Part shown: positions 54,449-63,421 of the stretch, one piece after another
Layout: the number at the start of each line of letters is the position of its first letter
How positions within the stretch are numbered: position 1 is the first letter of the stretch
NCBI GenBank assembly: GCA_020253445.1
Contig: JADCBP010000003.1
Span: 24,632-88,631, forward strand
From: Methylobacterium sp.
GTDB taxonomy: Bacteria > Pseudomonadota > Alphaproteobacteria > Rhizobiales > Beijerinckiaceae
Direction: 5' to 3'
Length of the DNA: 64,000 nt
Notes under the pieces: model-generated
The model's input: the letters and a program-made list of their open reading frames with translations, nothing else
What the model was told of the DNA's origin: nothing
Database searches by the model: none
Translations under genes and position numbers: made by a program

Positions 54449-55558
54449 ATGGCGGAGATCCGGGTTCAGAACCTCGTGAAGTCCTTTGGGGATTTCACCG
54501 CTGTGAAAGGCGCGAACTTCACCGTGAGGGATGGCGATTTCTTCTGCCTCCTCGGGCCCTCGGGCTGCGGCAAGACCACGACGCTCCGCATGGTCGCGGG
54601 CCTTGAACTGCCGAGTTCCGGCTCGATCCAACTCGATGGCGAGGACGTGACCTTCAAGCGGGCCCGCGAGCGCGACATCGCCATGGTGTTCCAGCTCTTC
54701 GCTCTCTACCCCCACATGAATGTGCGCAAGAACATCGCCTTTCCGCTCGTCTCGATGGGCGTGGGGCGCGATGAAATCCGCCGGCGCGTGGAGGAAGCGG
54801 CGCGCACGCTTCGCATCACGCATCTGCTCGACAAATCCGTTTCGGGCCTCTCGAGCGGGGATCGCCAGCGCGTCGCCCTCGGCCGCGCCATCGTGCGCGA
54901 GCCCAAGGCCTTCATGATGGATGAACCCCTGGGCGCGCTCGATGCCGAGTTTCGCCACATCATGTGCACGGACCTGCGCAACCTGCATGACCGGCTGGGC
55001 GCCACGACGGTCTATGTCACGCATGACCAGCTCGAGGCCATGTCGATGGCCGATGTGATTGCCGTGATGAACGAGGGGCGGATCGAGCAGCTCGGTTCGC
55101 CGCAGGAGATCTACGATCGCCCGGCATCGCTCTTCGTCGCGGATTTCATCGGCTCGCCGCCGATGAATTTCCTGCCCTTCGAGGGCCAGGTCGCGCCGGG
55201 CGACACGATTGTCACGGTGGATGGCGCGCGCATCGCCATGCCGGCCTTGCGCGAAGCCTCCGACGAGAGCGAACTGGTGCTGGGTGTTCGCCCGGAACAT
55301 GTTCAGCTGACCGAGGCTGGGGCCTTGCGCGGCGAGGTCTTTGGCACGGAATATCTCGGCACGATGCAGATTGTCACGGTCCGCACGGCCCGTGCCACCG
55401 TCAAGGCGCGCATCGCCTCCAGCATTCCCGCCCGTGTCGGCGAGAATGTCGGCCTCGCCTTCGCGCCCGAGCGCCTTTCGCTCTTCCGGGGCGGAACCGG
55501 GAAGGTCCTGGCCTCGGCGCTGCATGATGTCGCGCCGACAGGAGGCCGCCATGGCTGA
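54449..55558 (+). CDS. ABC ATP-binding protein with altered signature motif
   Basis: A 369-residue MalK-type ATPase with Walker A GPSGCGKTT, Walker B AFMMDEP, D-loop LGALDAE, H-loop VTHDQ and a C-terminal TOBE-type domain. The signature reads LSSGDRQRVALGRA instead of LSGGQ. The second ATPase has the standard motif, so one ATP site of the dimer may be weakened. It overlaps the next gene by 8 bases. Confidence 0.9.
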   Translation: MAEIRVQNLVKSFGDFTAVKGANFTVRDGDFFCLLGPSGCGKTTTLRMVAGLELPSSGSIQLDGEDVTFKRARERDIAMVFQLFALYPHMNVRKNIAFPLVSMGVGRDEIRRRVEEAARTLRITHLLDKSVSGLSSGDRQRVALGRAIVREPKAFMMDEPLGALDAEFRHIMCTDLRNLHDRLGATTVYVTHDQLEAMSMADVIAVMNEGRIEQLGSPQEIYDRPASLFVADFIGSPPMNFLPFEGQVAPGDTIVTVDGARIAMPALREASDESELVLGVRPEHVQLTEAGALRGEVFGTEYLGTMQIVTVRTARATVKARIASSIPARVGENVGLAFAPERLSLFRGGTGKVLASALHDVAPTGGRHG

Positions 55559-56582
55559 GGTTGTTCTCCAGCAGGTCAGCAAGGCTTTCGGTTCCGTCGA
55601 GGCCGTGAAAAACCTCTCCCTCACCATTGCCGATGGCGAGTTCGTGGCTCTCCTTGGCCCCACCGGGGTCGGGAAGACCACGACCCTGCGGCTTGTCGCC
55701 GGGCTGGAGACGCCGGATGCCGGGCGCGTCTTCATCGGGGGGCGGGATGTGACGCAGGCGCCGCCCGCCGCGCGCGACGTGACTTTCGTTTTCCAGCAAT
55801 ATTCGCTCTATCCGCATCTCACGGTGTTCGAAAACCTCGCCTTTCCCTTGCGCGCGCCGACGCGGCGCCTGCCGGAGGAGGAGATCCGTCGCATCGTGAG
55901 CGAGGTCGCCCGCATGTTGCGGATCGACACCAAGCTCGGCAACAAGGCGACCCAGCTTTCCGGCGGGCAAATGCAGCGTGTCGCCATCGGTCGCGCGCTG
56001 GTGCGTCGGCCGGCCATCGCCCTGATGGATGAGCCGCTGTCATCGCTGGATGCGAAGCTGCGCGCGGATCTGCGCGTGGAATTGAAGCGCATCCAGCAGG
56101 ATTTGCGCACCACGATTCTCTACGTGACCCACGACCAGATGGAGGCCATGACCATGGCGGATCGAATTGGCGTGCTGGAGAACGGCCGCCTCGTGCAAGT
56201 GGGAACGCCGCGAGAGATCTACGAGAACCCGGTCAGTGCCTATGTGGCGGGCCGGCTGGGCCAGCCCGCGATCAATCTCGTGCCGCGGGCGGTGCTGGGT
56301 GAATGGAACGCGCCGCTCGATGCCGCCCTCGTCGGGCTTCGCACCGAGCATGTGCAATTGCATCGCCGCTCGAAGCTGCGCGCCACGGTTCCCGGCGACA
56401 TCTCGGCGCGTGTGAAGCGCATCGAGCACCTGGGCGACCAGAACCACCTGCATCTCGCTGTCGGCGAGCATGATCTCGTGATGCTCGCTGATCCGGCACT
56501 CGTCTTCCACGATGGCGAGACGGTCGATCTTCGTCTCGAAAACCCCTTGTTCTTCAATGCCGAAGGCCATCGCATCGCTTGA
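55551..56582 (+). CDS. ABC ATP-binding protein, second subunit
   Basis: A 343-residue MalK-type ATPase with Walker A GPTGVGKTT, canonical signature LSGGQMQRVAIGRAL, Walker B IALMDEP and H-loop VTHDQMEAM, followed by a TOBE-type domain. ATG at 55551 has AGGAGG upstream, and longer in-frame readings lie within the first ATPase gene. Two different ATPases suggest an asymmetric transporter. Confidence 0.92.
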   Translation: MAEVVLQQVSKAFGSVEAVKNLSLTIADGEFVALLGPTGVGKTTTLRLVAGLETPDAGRVFIGGRDVTQAPPAARDVTFVFQQYSLYPHLTVFENLAFPLRAPTRRLPEEEIRRIVSEVARMLRIDTKLGNKATQLSGGQMQRVAIGRALVRRPAIALMDEPLSSLDAKLRADLRVELKRIQQDLRTTILYVTHDQMEAMTMADRIGVLENGRLVQVGTPREIYENPVSAYVAGRLGQPAINLVPRAVLGEWNAPLDAALVGLRTEHVQLHRRSKLRATVPGDISARVKRIEHLGDQNHLHLAVGEHDLVMLADPALVFHDGETVDLRLENPLFFNAEGHRIA

Positions 56583-56615
56583 TGCGCGGACTTCTCTCCT
56601 CAAGGTTGCGCGACC

Positions 56616-58250
56616 ATGACCCACTTCTTCAACACCCGCGACACCATCGTCACCGAGGCGCTTGACGGCCTCCTGCTGTCGCGATCGCCGGGGCAGATCG
56701 CCCGGCTCGACGGCTATCCCAGCATCAAGGTGATCTGCCGGGCCGATCGGGACCGCTCGAAGGTCGCTGTCATCTCCGGCGGCGGGGCAGGGCACGAGCC
56801 CTCCCATGCCGGCTTTATCGGGCAGGGCATGCTCACGGCCGCGGTCTCCGGCGAGATCTTCGCTTCGCCCAGCGTCGATGCCGTGCTCGCGGCGATCCGC
56901 GCCGTGACCGGGGCGCCTGGCTGCCTGCTCATCGTGAAGAACTACACCGGCGACCGGCTGAATTTCGGTCTCGCCGCCGAGCGCGCCCGCGCCGAGGGCT
57001 ATCGCGTCGAGATGGTGATCGTCGCCGATGACATCGCGATCCCCGACAATCCGCGCCCGCGCGGCGTGGCCGGAACGCTTTTCGTGCACAAGATCGCCGG
57101 GTACTGGGCTGAAACGGGGGCCGATCTCGCGACGGTTGCGGCTGAGGCCAAGGCGGCTGCCGGGGCGAGCCTTTCCATTGGCGCCTCGCTGTCCTCCTGT
57201 TCCATTCCCGGCCAGATTTTTCATGAGCGGCTCTCGCCGGGCGAGGGCGAGCTGGGGCTCGGCATCCATGGCGAACCGGGTATCGAACGGTTCACGATGG
57301 CCAGTGCCGCCCAGCTCGTGGAAACCATGCTGGGAAGGCTGCGGGAGGCGCTTCCCTCATCCGGCCCTCTCGCGCTGATGCTCAACAATCTCGGCGCGGT
57401 GCCGCCGCTCGAGATGAGCCTGATCGCGCGGCAGATCCTGCAATCCTGGATCGCGCCGCGTGTGCGGCTGCTGATCGGCCCCGCGCCGCTGATGACCGCG
57501 CTCAACATGAACGGGTTTTCCATCTCGCTCATCGCGCTGGATGAGGCGCGCGAGGCAGCCCTGCTCGCGCCGGTCGGGGCGCCAGCCTGGCCAGGTGCCA
57601 ATCCGCCGGGCGTGATCGAGGTCTGGCCGCTTGTCCAGGCGCCCTCGACCGGGAAGGCGGAACCTGCCAGCGCCCATGAAACAACCGAGCGCATCCTTCG
57701 GCTTGTCTGCGAGCGGCTGATCGGCATGGAGGCCGAACTCAACGCGCTGGATGCGCGGGTCGGGGACGGAGATACGGGTTCGACGCTGGCCACCGGGGCC
57801 CGCAGCGTATTGGGCGAAATCGCCGGTTATCCGCTCGATGATCCGGCTGGAACGGCATCCGCCATCGGGCGGGCTCTGGCCACGAGCATGGGCGGTTCGA
57901 GCGGCGTGCTCCTGTCGATCTTCTTCACGGCAACGGCGGGCGCGCTGCAATCCGGGCTCACCCTGGCCCCGGCCTTGAGCGCGGGGCTTGATCGCGTGAT
58001 GTTCTATGGTGGCGCGAGGCCGGGAGATCGGACGATGATCGATGCGCTCGCCCCGGCCCTCGCGGCCTTCGAGGAGGGTGGGCTGGCGGCCGCCAGCCGT
58101 GCCGCGCGGATGGGTGCCGAACTGACGCGCGCCATGCAGAAGGCCCGTGCCGGTCGCTCGGCCTATCTCGCCGCGCAGGATCTCGAAGGTGCGCCCGATC
58201 CCGGCGCGATGGCGGTTGCGGCGGTCTTCGACGTGCTCGAAACGGTTTAA
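56616..58250 (+). CDS. ATP-dependent dihydroxyacetone (triose/tetrulose) kinase, fused DhaK-DhaL
   Basis: A 544-residue single-chain kinase. The K domain (about 1-330) has GGGAGHEPSHAGF and the substrate-binding histidine in GLGIHGEPG at His218, the same number as in E. coli DhaK. The L domain (about 355-544) has the Mg-ADP motif DARVGDGDTGSTL. Fused enzymes of this type use ATP and phosphorylate dihydroxyacetone, or in some relatives erythrulose. It follows the importer genes by 33 bases and precedes a complete PTS-type kinase, so the locus codes for two kinases of the same family. Confidence 0.9.
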   Translation: MTHFFNTRDTIVTEALDGLLLSRSPGQIARLDGYPSIKVICRADRDRSKVAVISGGGAGHEPSHAGFIGQGMLTAAVSGEIFASPSVDAVLAAIRAVTGAPGCLLIVKNYTGDRLNFGLAAERARAEGYRVEMVIVADDIAIPDNPRPRGVAGTLFVHKIAGYWAETGADLATVAAEAKAAAGASLSIGASLSSCSIPGQIFHERLSPGEGELGLGIHGEPGIERFTMASAAQLVETMLGRLREALPSSGPLALMLNNLGAVPPLEMSLIARQILQSWIAPRVRLLIGPAPLMTALNMNGFSISLIALDEAREAALLAPVGAPAWPGANPPGVIEVWPLVQAPSTGKAEPASAHETTERILRLVCERLIGMEAELNALDARVGDGDTGSTLATGARSVLGEIAGYPLDDPAGTASAIGRALATSMGGSSGVLLSIFFTATAGALQSGLTLAPALSAGLDRVMFYGGARPGDRTMIDALAPALAAFEEGGLAAASRAARMGAELTRAMQKARAGRSAYLAAQDLEGAPDPGAMAVAAVFDVLETV

Positions 58251-58254
58251 GGCG

Positions 58255-59016
58255 ATGGCCCGTGCCCTCATCCCCCTTGCGAAGGAGGCCGGCTTGCCAT
58301 CCTGCTGGGCACAGGAGGAGGGGGCGCAGGAGGAGGGGGCGCTGGATGATGGAGCGCTGGATGATGGAGCGCAGGAGAATGGGGCTGAGGCCTCGCCGGG
58401 GATCGGCATGGAACGTGAGGACAGGCTGGCGCTCATCGTCGCGGTCGCGCGCGCGGTGATCGCCCATGAGGGGGAGCTTACCCGGCTCGATCAGGCGATC
58501 GGGGACGGTGATCATGGCGTGAACATGCGCCGGGGCTTCGAGGCCGTGCTGCACGAGGCGGATGCGCTCGCGGAACTCGGCACAGCCGCGGCACTGGAAG
58601 CCATCGGATACCTGCTCGTGAACCGCATCGGCGGGGCCGCAGGCCCGCTCTATGGCACGCTGGCTCTGTCCATGGGCCGTCACGGGGGGAATGCACAGAC
58701 ACTCGACGACTGGATTCTCGCTTTCGGGCAGGCCATCGAGGATGTGAAGCGCCGCGGCAAATCGGAGGGGGGGCAGAAGACCCTGCTGGATGTGTTCGTG
58801 CCGGTCCATGCCGTTCTGGTTGAAAAGGGTGCCGGGGCCGTTGCCCAGCTTGCCCGGATTGCCGAAGATGCGGCCGAAGCGACGCGGCCCATGCGGGCGC
58901 TCCGCGGCCGGGCGGCCTTCCTCGGCGATCGCTCCGTTGGCCATGTCGATCCCGGCGCGCGGTCTGCCAGTCTGATTCTTGGTGTTATCGGCCGCGTCTT
59001 GTGTGGGGAAAACTGA
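58255..59016 (+). CDS. dhaL: DhaL, ADP-binding subunit of PTS-type dihydroxyacetone kinase, with repeat-bearing N-terminal extension
   Basis: A 253-residue protein. The DhaL domain begins near residue 52 (MEREDRLALIV) and has the Mg-ADP motif DQAIGDGDHGVNMRRGF. Before it lies an unusual extension with five tandem 5-residue units of the type AQEEG or ALDDG (codons at 58309-58383, 15-base repeats). ATG at 58408 could give a normal-length DhaL without the extension. The gene starts 4 bases after the fused kinase gene and overlaps dhaM by one base. Confidence 0.88.
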   Translation: MARALIPLAKEAGLPSCWAQEEGAQEEGALDDGALDDGAQENGAEASPGIGMEREDRLALIVAVARAVIAHEGELTRLDQAIGDGDHGVNMRRGFEAVLHEADALAELGTAAALEAIGYLLVNRIGGAAGPLYGTLALSMGRHGGNAQTLDDWILAFGQAIEDVKRRGKSEGGQKTLLDVFVPVHAVLVEKGAGAVAQLARIAEDAAEATRPMRALRGRAAFLGDRSVGHVDPGARSASLILGVIGRVLCGEN

Positions 59017-59417
59017 TGTTGGGTGAGCCGAAGGTCGGGGTCGTGATCGTCTCCCATTCCATCAAGGTGGCCGAGGGCACGGCTGACATGGTCCGCCAGA
59101 TGGTGGGCGATGCCGTGCCTCTCGCCGCCGTGGGGGGCAACCCCGAAGGCGGGGTTGGCACGAATGTCGAGCTGATCCATGCCGCCCTCCAGCGCGCCTG
59201 GTCGGAAGCGGGCGTGGCCGTGCTGGTCGATCTCGGCGGTGCCGAAACCAACAGCGAAATGGCCATCGAACGCATGCCGCCGGCCCAGCGGGATCGCATC
59301 GTCATCTGCAACGCCCCGATTGTTGAAGGCGCCATCATGGCCGCGACCGAAAGTTCTGGCGGTTCACCGCTGGAGGTGGTCCGCCATGCCGCGGAAGAAC
59401 TGATGGCAGGCCGTTGA
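59016..59417 (+). CDS. dhaM: DhaM, phosphotransfer (EIIA-like) subunit of dihydroxyacetone kinase
   Basis: A 133-residue mannose-EIIA-type domain. The phosphorylated histidine is His14 in IVSHSIKVAEG. GGVGTNVELI and DLGGAETNSEMA are family marks. It passes phosphate from HPr to ADP on DhaL. Unlike E. coli DhaM it lacks fused HPr and EI domains; those are separate genes immediately after it. TGATG overlaps on both sides indicate coupling. Confidence 0.92.
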   Translation: MLGEPKVGVVIVSHSIKVAEGTADMVRQMVGDAVPLAAVGGNPEGGVGTNVELIHAALQRAWSEAGVAVLVDLGGAETNSEMAIERMPPAQRDRIVICNAPIVEGAIMAATESSGGSPLEVVRHAAEELMAGR

Positions 59418-59716
59418 TGCGGCAGGAAGCAGCCCTTCTGCGCGAGGCCCGCGATTCAGCCGAGCTGACCAACGCGATTGGACTGCATGCGCGCCCTTCG
59501 GTGAAGCTCACGCAGGTGGCCAAGGGTTTTGGCGCGACGATCGAGATCGCAACAGCGCCGGATGGACCCTGGACCGATGCAAAGAGCCTCGTGAGGATCA
59601 TGCGCATCAAGGCCGCGCAGGGCGAGACCCTGTTCGTGCGTGCGCATGGCGCGGATGCGGCTTCGGCGGTGACGGCCGTGGCGGATCTCATCCGTCGCAA
59701 TTTCGACGAGGATTGA
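59417..59716 (+). CDS. HPr-family phosphocarrier dedicated to the dihydroxyacetone kinase
   Basis: A 99-residue HPr with the active histidine in NAIGLHARPSV (His24) and a Ser in the regulatory-site position in AKSLVRIM (Ser57). The N-terminus is about 14 residues longer than in E. coli HPr. Its place between dhaM and the EI gene shows that it serves this kinase, though exchange with the cell's nitrogen PTS is possible. Confidence 0.9.
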   Translation: MRQEAALLREARDSAELTNAIGLHARPSVKLTQVAKGFGATIEIATAPDGPWTDAKSLVRIMRIKAAQGETLFVRAHGADAASAVTAVADLIRRNFDED

Positions 59717-59721
59717 GCCCG

Positions 59722-61356
59722 ATGGAGCGCCGCGTTCCGGGCGTCCCGGCCGCTCCGGGCCTGGCGGGCGGGCTTGTCCAGCATCTGGTGCAAGCTTCCG
59801 GCCAGCCCCGTTCGGGAGCGACCGCATCGCTCGAGCGCGCGGCGCTCGATGCCGCGATGCTCGCCGTGCGCGCCGAGCTGGAAATGCTGGCAGGGCGGCT
59901 TGCGGGCGCGGAAGCCGCGATCCTTGGCTTCCAGATCGCGCTGCTCGACGATCCCGAACTCGTGCGAGAAGCGGAAGCGCGGATCGCCGCCGGCATTCCC
60001 GCCGATCGCGCCTGGATCGAGGGCATGGCCAGCGAAATCCGGTGTCTTGAAGCCGCAGATGATCCGCATTTCCGGGCGCGGGCAACCGATCTCGCCGATC
60101 TGCGCGACGCGGTTCTCGCCCAGCTGCGACCGGACGGGCGCGCGGCCACCATCCTGCATCCCGGCTGCATTCTCGCGGCGGAGGATTTGACGCCATCGCT
60201 CTTCCTGCGCATGGATTGGCAAAGAGGCAGCGGCATTGTGCTGGGAGGAGGAAGCGCGGCGAGCCATGTGGCCATGCTGGCCCGGGGGCGCGGCATCCCC
60301 ATGGTGGTGGGAGTGGGCAAGGTGTGGGCCGATCTGTCCGGGCCGGTGCTGGTGGATGGCGATGCCGGCCTTGTGATCGCCGGGCCCGCGCCGGATATCC
60401 TGGCGCGTGCGGCCGTCCCTCCGGTTCCCGCTTCCGCGCCGGATGTTGCTTCCGGTCCCGCCCTGACGCGTGACGGTCGTCGCATCGCGGTCGAGATCAA
60501 CGTGGCGACGCTCGCGGATCTCGATGGCGTTTCCCCGGAAAGCTGCGATGGCATCGGCCTCGTGCGGACGGAATTCCTGATCGAACACGCCCTTGCCGAT
60601 GAGGAACGACAGCTCGAGATCTATGCGCGGCTGCTTGGCTGGGCCCGGGGCCTCCCGGTCACGATCCGCACGCTCGATGCCGGTGGTGACAAGCCGATGC
60701 GAGGCTATTCCGTCGAGGGCGAGCGCAATCCCTTTCTGGGCCTGCGCGGCCTCCGCCTGTCGCTGGCTCGCCCTGATCTGTTCCGCATCCAGCTGCGGGC
60801 CATCCTCCGGGCTGCCGCGCTCGGCCCCTTGCGCCTCCTGCTGCCGATGGTCACCACACCTGCGGAAGTGCTGGCAGCACGCGACCACATCGCGAAGGCG
60901 GCCGCCGGACTTGCGGCCGAGGGCCGGGCATTCGCAATCCCGCCGCTCGGAATGATGCTGGAGGTGCCGGCCGCCGCCATGGCAGCCGGCCGGTTTGCAG
61001 TCGATTTCTATTCGATCGGGACCAATGATCTCGCCCAGTTTGCCTGTGCCGCGGCGCGTGATGATCTGCGAATCAGCGGTCTTGCCGACCCACGGCATCC
61101 CGGCTTGATGGCGATGATCGCCCATGCCCTGAAGGAAGCGCGCACTCTGGGCCGCCCGGTGATGCTGTGCGGTGACGCGGCCACGGATCGCGCGACGCTC
61201 GAAACCCTCCTGCGACTGGGTCTTGAAGGCGTCTCGGTCGCGCCCCCCTATCTGGCGCGCGTCATCAGCGAGATCAGCATGATCGATTGCGGCGCCATCG
61301 ATCGCGGCACCATCGATTGCGGCGCCATCGATCGCGGCACCGGGGACCAGCCATGA
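59722..61356 (+). CDS. PTS enzyme I dedicated to the dihydroxyacetone kinase
   Basis: A 544-residue enzyme I that takes phosphate from phosphoenolpyruvate. The phosphorylated histidine is His182 in GGGSAASHVAM. The PEP-binding part has DGIGLVRTEFL, GERNPFLGLRG and the catalytic cysteine in PVMLCGDAA. The last 24 residues are a repeat tail (IDCGAIDRGT twice) from two copies of a 30-base unit at 61282-61341. ATG at 59722 follows the HPr stop by 5 bases; it overlaps the next gene by 4. Confidence 0.92.
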   Translation: MERRVPGVPAAPGLAGGLVQHLVQASGQPRSGATASLERAALDAAMLAVRAELEMLAGRLAGAEAAILGFQIALLDDPELVREAEARIAAGIPADRAWIEGMASEIRCLEAADDPHFRARATDLADLRDAVLAQLRPDGRAATILHPGCILAAEDLTPSLFLRMDWQRGSGIVLGGGSAASHVAMLARGRGIPMVVGVGKVWADLSGPVLVDGDAGLVIAGPAPDILARAAVPPVPASAPDVASGPALTRDGRRIAVEINVATLADLDGVSPESCDGIGLVRTEFLIEHALADEERQLEIYARLLGWARGLPVTIRTLDAGGDKPMRGYSVEGERNPFLGLRGLRLSLARPDLFRIQLRAILRAAALGPLRLLLPMVTTPAEVLAARDHIAKAAAGLAAEGRAFAIPPLGMMLEVPAAAMAAGRFAVDFYSIGTNDLAQFACAAARDDLRISGLADPRHPGLMAMIAHALKEARTLGRPVMLCGDAATDRATLETLLRLGLEGVSVAPPYLARVISEISMIDCGAIDRGTIDCGAIDRGTGDQP

Positions 61357-61805
61357 ACGAGACCCGCGCAACGGCCGACATCTCCCCGATCGAGACCTAC
61401 AAGAAAGTCCTGCTCTCGGTGATCGAGAACCGCCCGTCCGGCACGCGCCAGCGCCTTGCGGAAGCCCTGGGCAAGAATCGCAGCTTCGTCTCGCAGATCG
61501 TCAATGCGAGCTATCCGACTCCGATTCCGGCACAGCATCTCGAGACGATCTTCGCCATCTGCCATTTCGCTCCGCCCGAGCGCGAGGCCTTCCTCGCGGC
61601 CTATCGCGAGGCGCATCCCGGCAAGCTCGAGACCATGCGCGCGCCGCGCCAGACCCGGCGAATCGTGGTGGAATTGCCGGATCTGGGGCATCCCGCCATG
61701 AACCGCAGGGTGGACGAGATCATCCATGCGCTGGCCCGGAGCATCGCCGATCTTGCGGCGAGCAGCTCCGAGATCGACCCGGACAACCGGGAGGGCGATG
61801 GATGA
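61353..61805 (+). CDS. XRE-like DNA-binding regulator in the dihydroxyacetone kinase operon
   Basis: A 150-residue protein. A helix-turn-helix of the Cro/C1 type is seen at about residues 30-60 (RQRLAEALGKNRSFVSQIVN). The rest is helical with a proline- and arginine-containing middle. It lies between the enzyme I gene and dhaK with 4-base overlaps on each side. It may sense the kinase state or control the operon, perhaps at the palindromes near 50740; that is inference. Confidence 0.72.
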   Translation: MNETRATADISPIETYKKVLLSVIENRPSGTRQRLAEALGKNRSFVSQIVNASYPTPIPAQHLETIFAICHFAPPEREAFLAAYREAHPGKLETMRAPRQTRRIVVELPDLGHPAMNRRVDEIIHALARSIADLAASSSEIDPDNREGDG

Positions 61806-62791
61806 AGAAGCTCATCAATCGTCCCGATACCTTCCTCGAGGAAAGCCTCCGGGGCTTTGCCGCGGCTCATGCCGACCTGCTGGAACTGGACCCGCGAATG
61901 CGTTTCCTGCGTCGCCGGCAGCTCAATCCCGGCAAGGTGGCGCTCGTTTCCGGTGGCGGTGCGGGGCACGAGCCGCTGCATATCGGTTTCGTGGGGCGGG
62001 GAATGCTCGACGCGGCCTGTCCCGGCCAGATTTTCACCTCGCCGACGCCCGACCAGATCGTGCAGGCCGTCCGCGCGGTGGATACCGGTGGCGGCGCCTT
62101 GCTCGTGGTGAAGAACTACGAGGGCGATGTCATGAATTTCGACATGGCGGCCGAGATGGGGGGCGACCGGATCGCCCGCGTCCTTGTGGACGATGATGTC
62201 GCGGTGAAGCCGGCCGCGCAGGGCTTTGGCCGCCGGGGTGTCGCCGGCACGGTGATCGTGGAGAAGATGCTGGGTGCCGCAGCCGAGGAGGGGTGTGATC
62301 TCGCCGCGCTGGAACGGCTCGGCGCGCATCTCGTGCCACGCATCCGATCCATGGGGGTCGCGCTCAAGCCCTGCACGATGCCGGCGCTCGGCCGCCCCAC
62401 CTTCGAACTGGGGCCGGATGAGATGGAACTGGGCGTCGGCATTCACGGCGAGGCCGGTGTGCGGCGTGCCATGCTGATGAGCGCGGATGCGATTGCCGCT
62501 GAATTGCTCGATGCGATCCTCGCGGAACTGCCGCTTGCGCGCAGAACGCCCGTGCTGCTGCTCGTCAACGGGTTCGGCGGCACGCCGATGATCGAGCTCT
62601 ATGTCATGGCCCATGCAGCCCGTCTCGGACTGGAAAAGCGGGGCATCGCGATCGCACGCAACGCCGTCGGCTCCTTCGCGAGCTCGCTGGACATGGCCGG
62701 CTGCTCCATCACGCTGGCAGCGCTGGATGACGGCATGATCCGTCACTGGGACGCCCCCGTCGAGACCGTGGCCTTCCGCTGGGGGCGGTGA
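61802..62791 (+). CDS. dhaK: DhaK, substrate-binding subunit of PTS-type dihydroxyacetone kinase
   Basis: A 329-residue protein. SGGGAGHEPLHIGF (His56) and the covalent substrate histidine in GVGIHGEAG (His215) are in place. It takes phosphate from DhaL-ATP to dihydroxyacetone. Unusually it comes last in the operon, after the regulator. It is distinctly diverged from the K domain of the fused kinase, for example in the DMAAEMGGDRI stretch, so the two may have different substrates. Confidence 0.9.
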   Translation: MKKLINRPDTFLEESLRGFAAAHADLLELDPRMRFLRRRQLNPGKVALVSGGGAGHEPLHIGFVGRGMLDAACPGQIFTSPTPDQIVQAVRAVDTGGGALLVVKNYEGDVMNFDMAAEMGGDRIARVLVDDDVAVKPAAQGFGRRGVAGTVIVEKMLGAAAEEGCDLAALERLGAHLVPRIRSMGVALKPCTMPALGRPTFELGPDEMELGVGIHGEAGVRRAMLMSADAIAAELLDAILAELPLARRTPVLLLVNGFGGTPMIELYVMAHAARLGLEKRGIAIARNAVGSFASSLDMAGCSITLAALDDGMIRHWDAPVETVAFRWGR

Positions 62792-63421
62792 AGCCGCGCA
62801 TCGTTCCGGCGCGGGTCATCGATGATCCGCAATGGCCGTGTCGAACCGGGCCGATGAGCTGATCTCGCCCGCCCTTTGCCGCGAACCGGCCGCAGATTGG
62901 CGGCGGTTCCGCTGTGACCATGGCCGGCAAGAAACTCGCCATCGCTCGACACCCGCATTGCGGGAAGCAGTTCGGCAGCACTCCGCTGGAGCGCCTCTCC
63001 AGGGCGAAGGTTGCGATCGGCGCTGGCAGCCCGTTGCAAAACCTGGCGCGGGAATTTTTCCGATGTTGCGAAAATAGAATCCAGCTTAAAATTTTCAAGG
63101 AAAGACAAATAGACCAGAGTCGATTAATGAGTCGTGAGAATCTCAGGGGAAAAAATTGATGTAAAAATTAAAATACGAACGAATTTGTTGACCGTTAATT
63201 ATTGAATATTTCTGATTTTTTAAATTGATCGGGAGAATTTTATATTATTCTGTTTACCGAGCGGGCCTTTGTTTGAGGGGATTTGCCGGCTTAGGTTGTT
63301 TTATTTTTATAAAAAAACGGACTAGGCGCCTTTTAAGACTTGATTAAGGATAAGAAGCGGGCTAGCAGGTTAACGGGAAGCTCGATGTCGGTTGCTTCAG
63401 ATTCGGCGATGGAGGTTAAGG
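62792..63421. other. Intergenic region, second half strongly AT-rich
   Basis: The first 280 bases have the usual GC content and no credible gene. From about 63070 to 63410 the sequence is AT-rich with runs of A and T, such as TTTTATTTTTATAAAAAA near 63298. This probably holds the promoter of the RTX gene. AT-rich leaders are frequent targets of MucR or H-NS-like silencers in this group; that is inference. Confidence 0.5.

Noticed and set aside
59335..61371. A 678-codon open frame on the minus strand
   Set aside because: Antisense to HPr and enzyme I genes with full active-site motifs. Its start is only the repeat tract read backwards.
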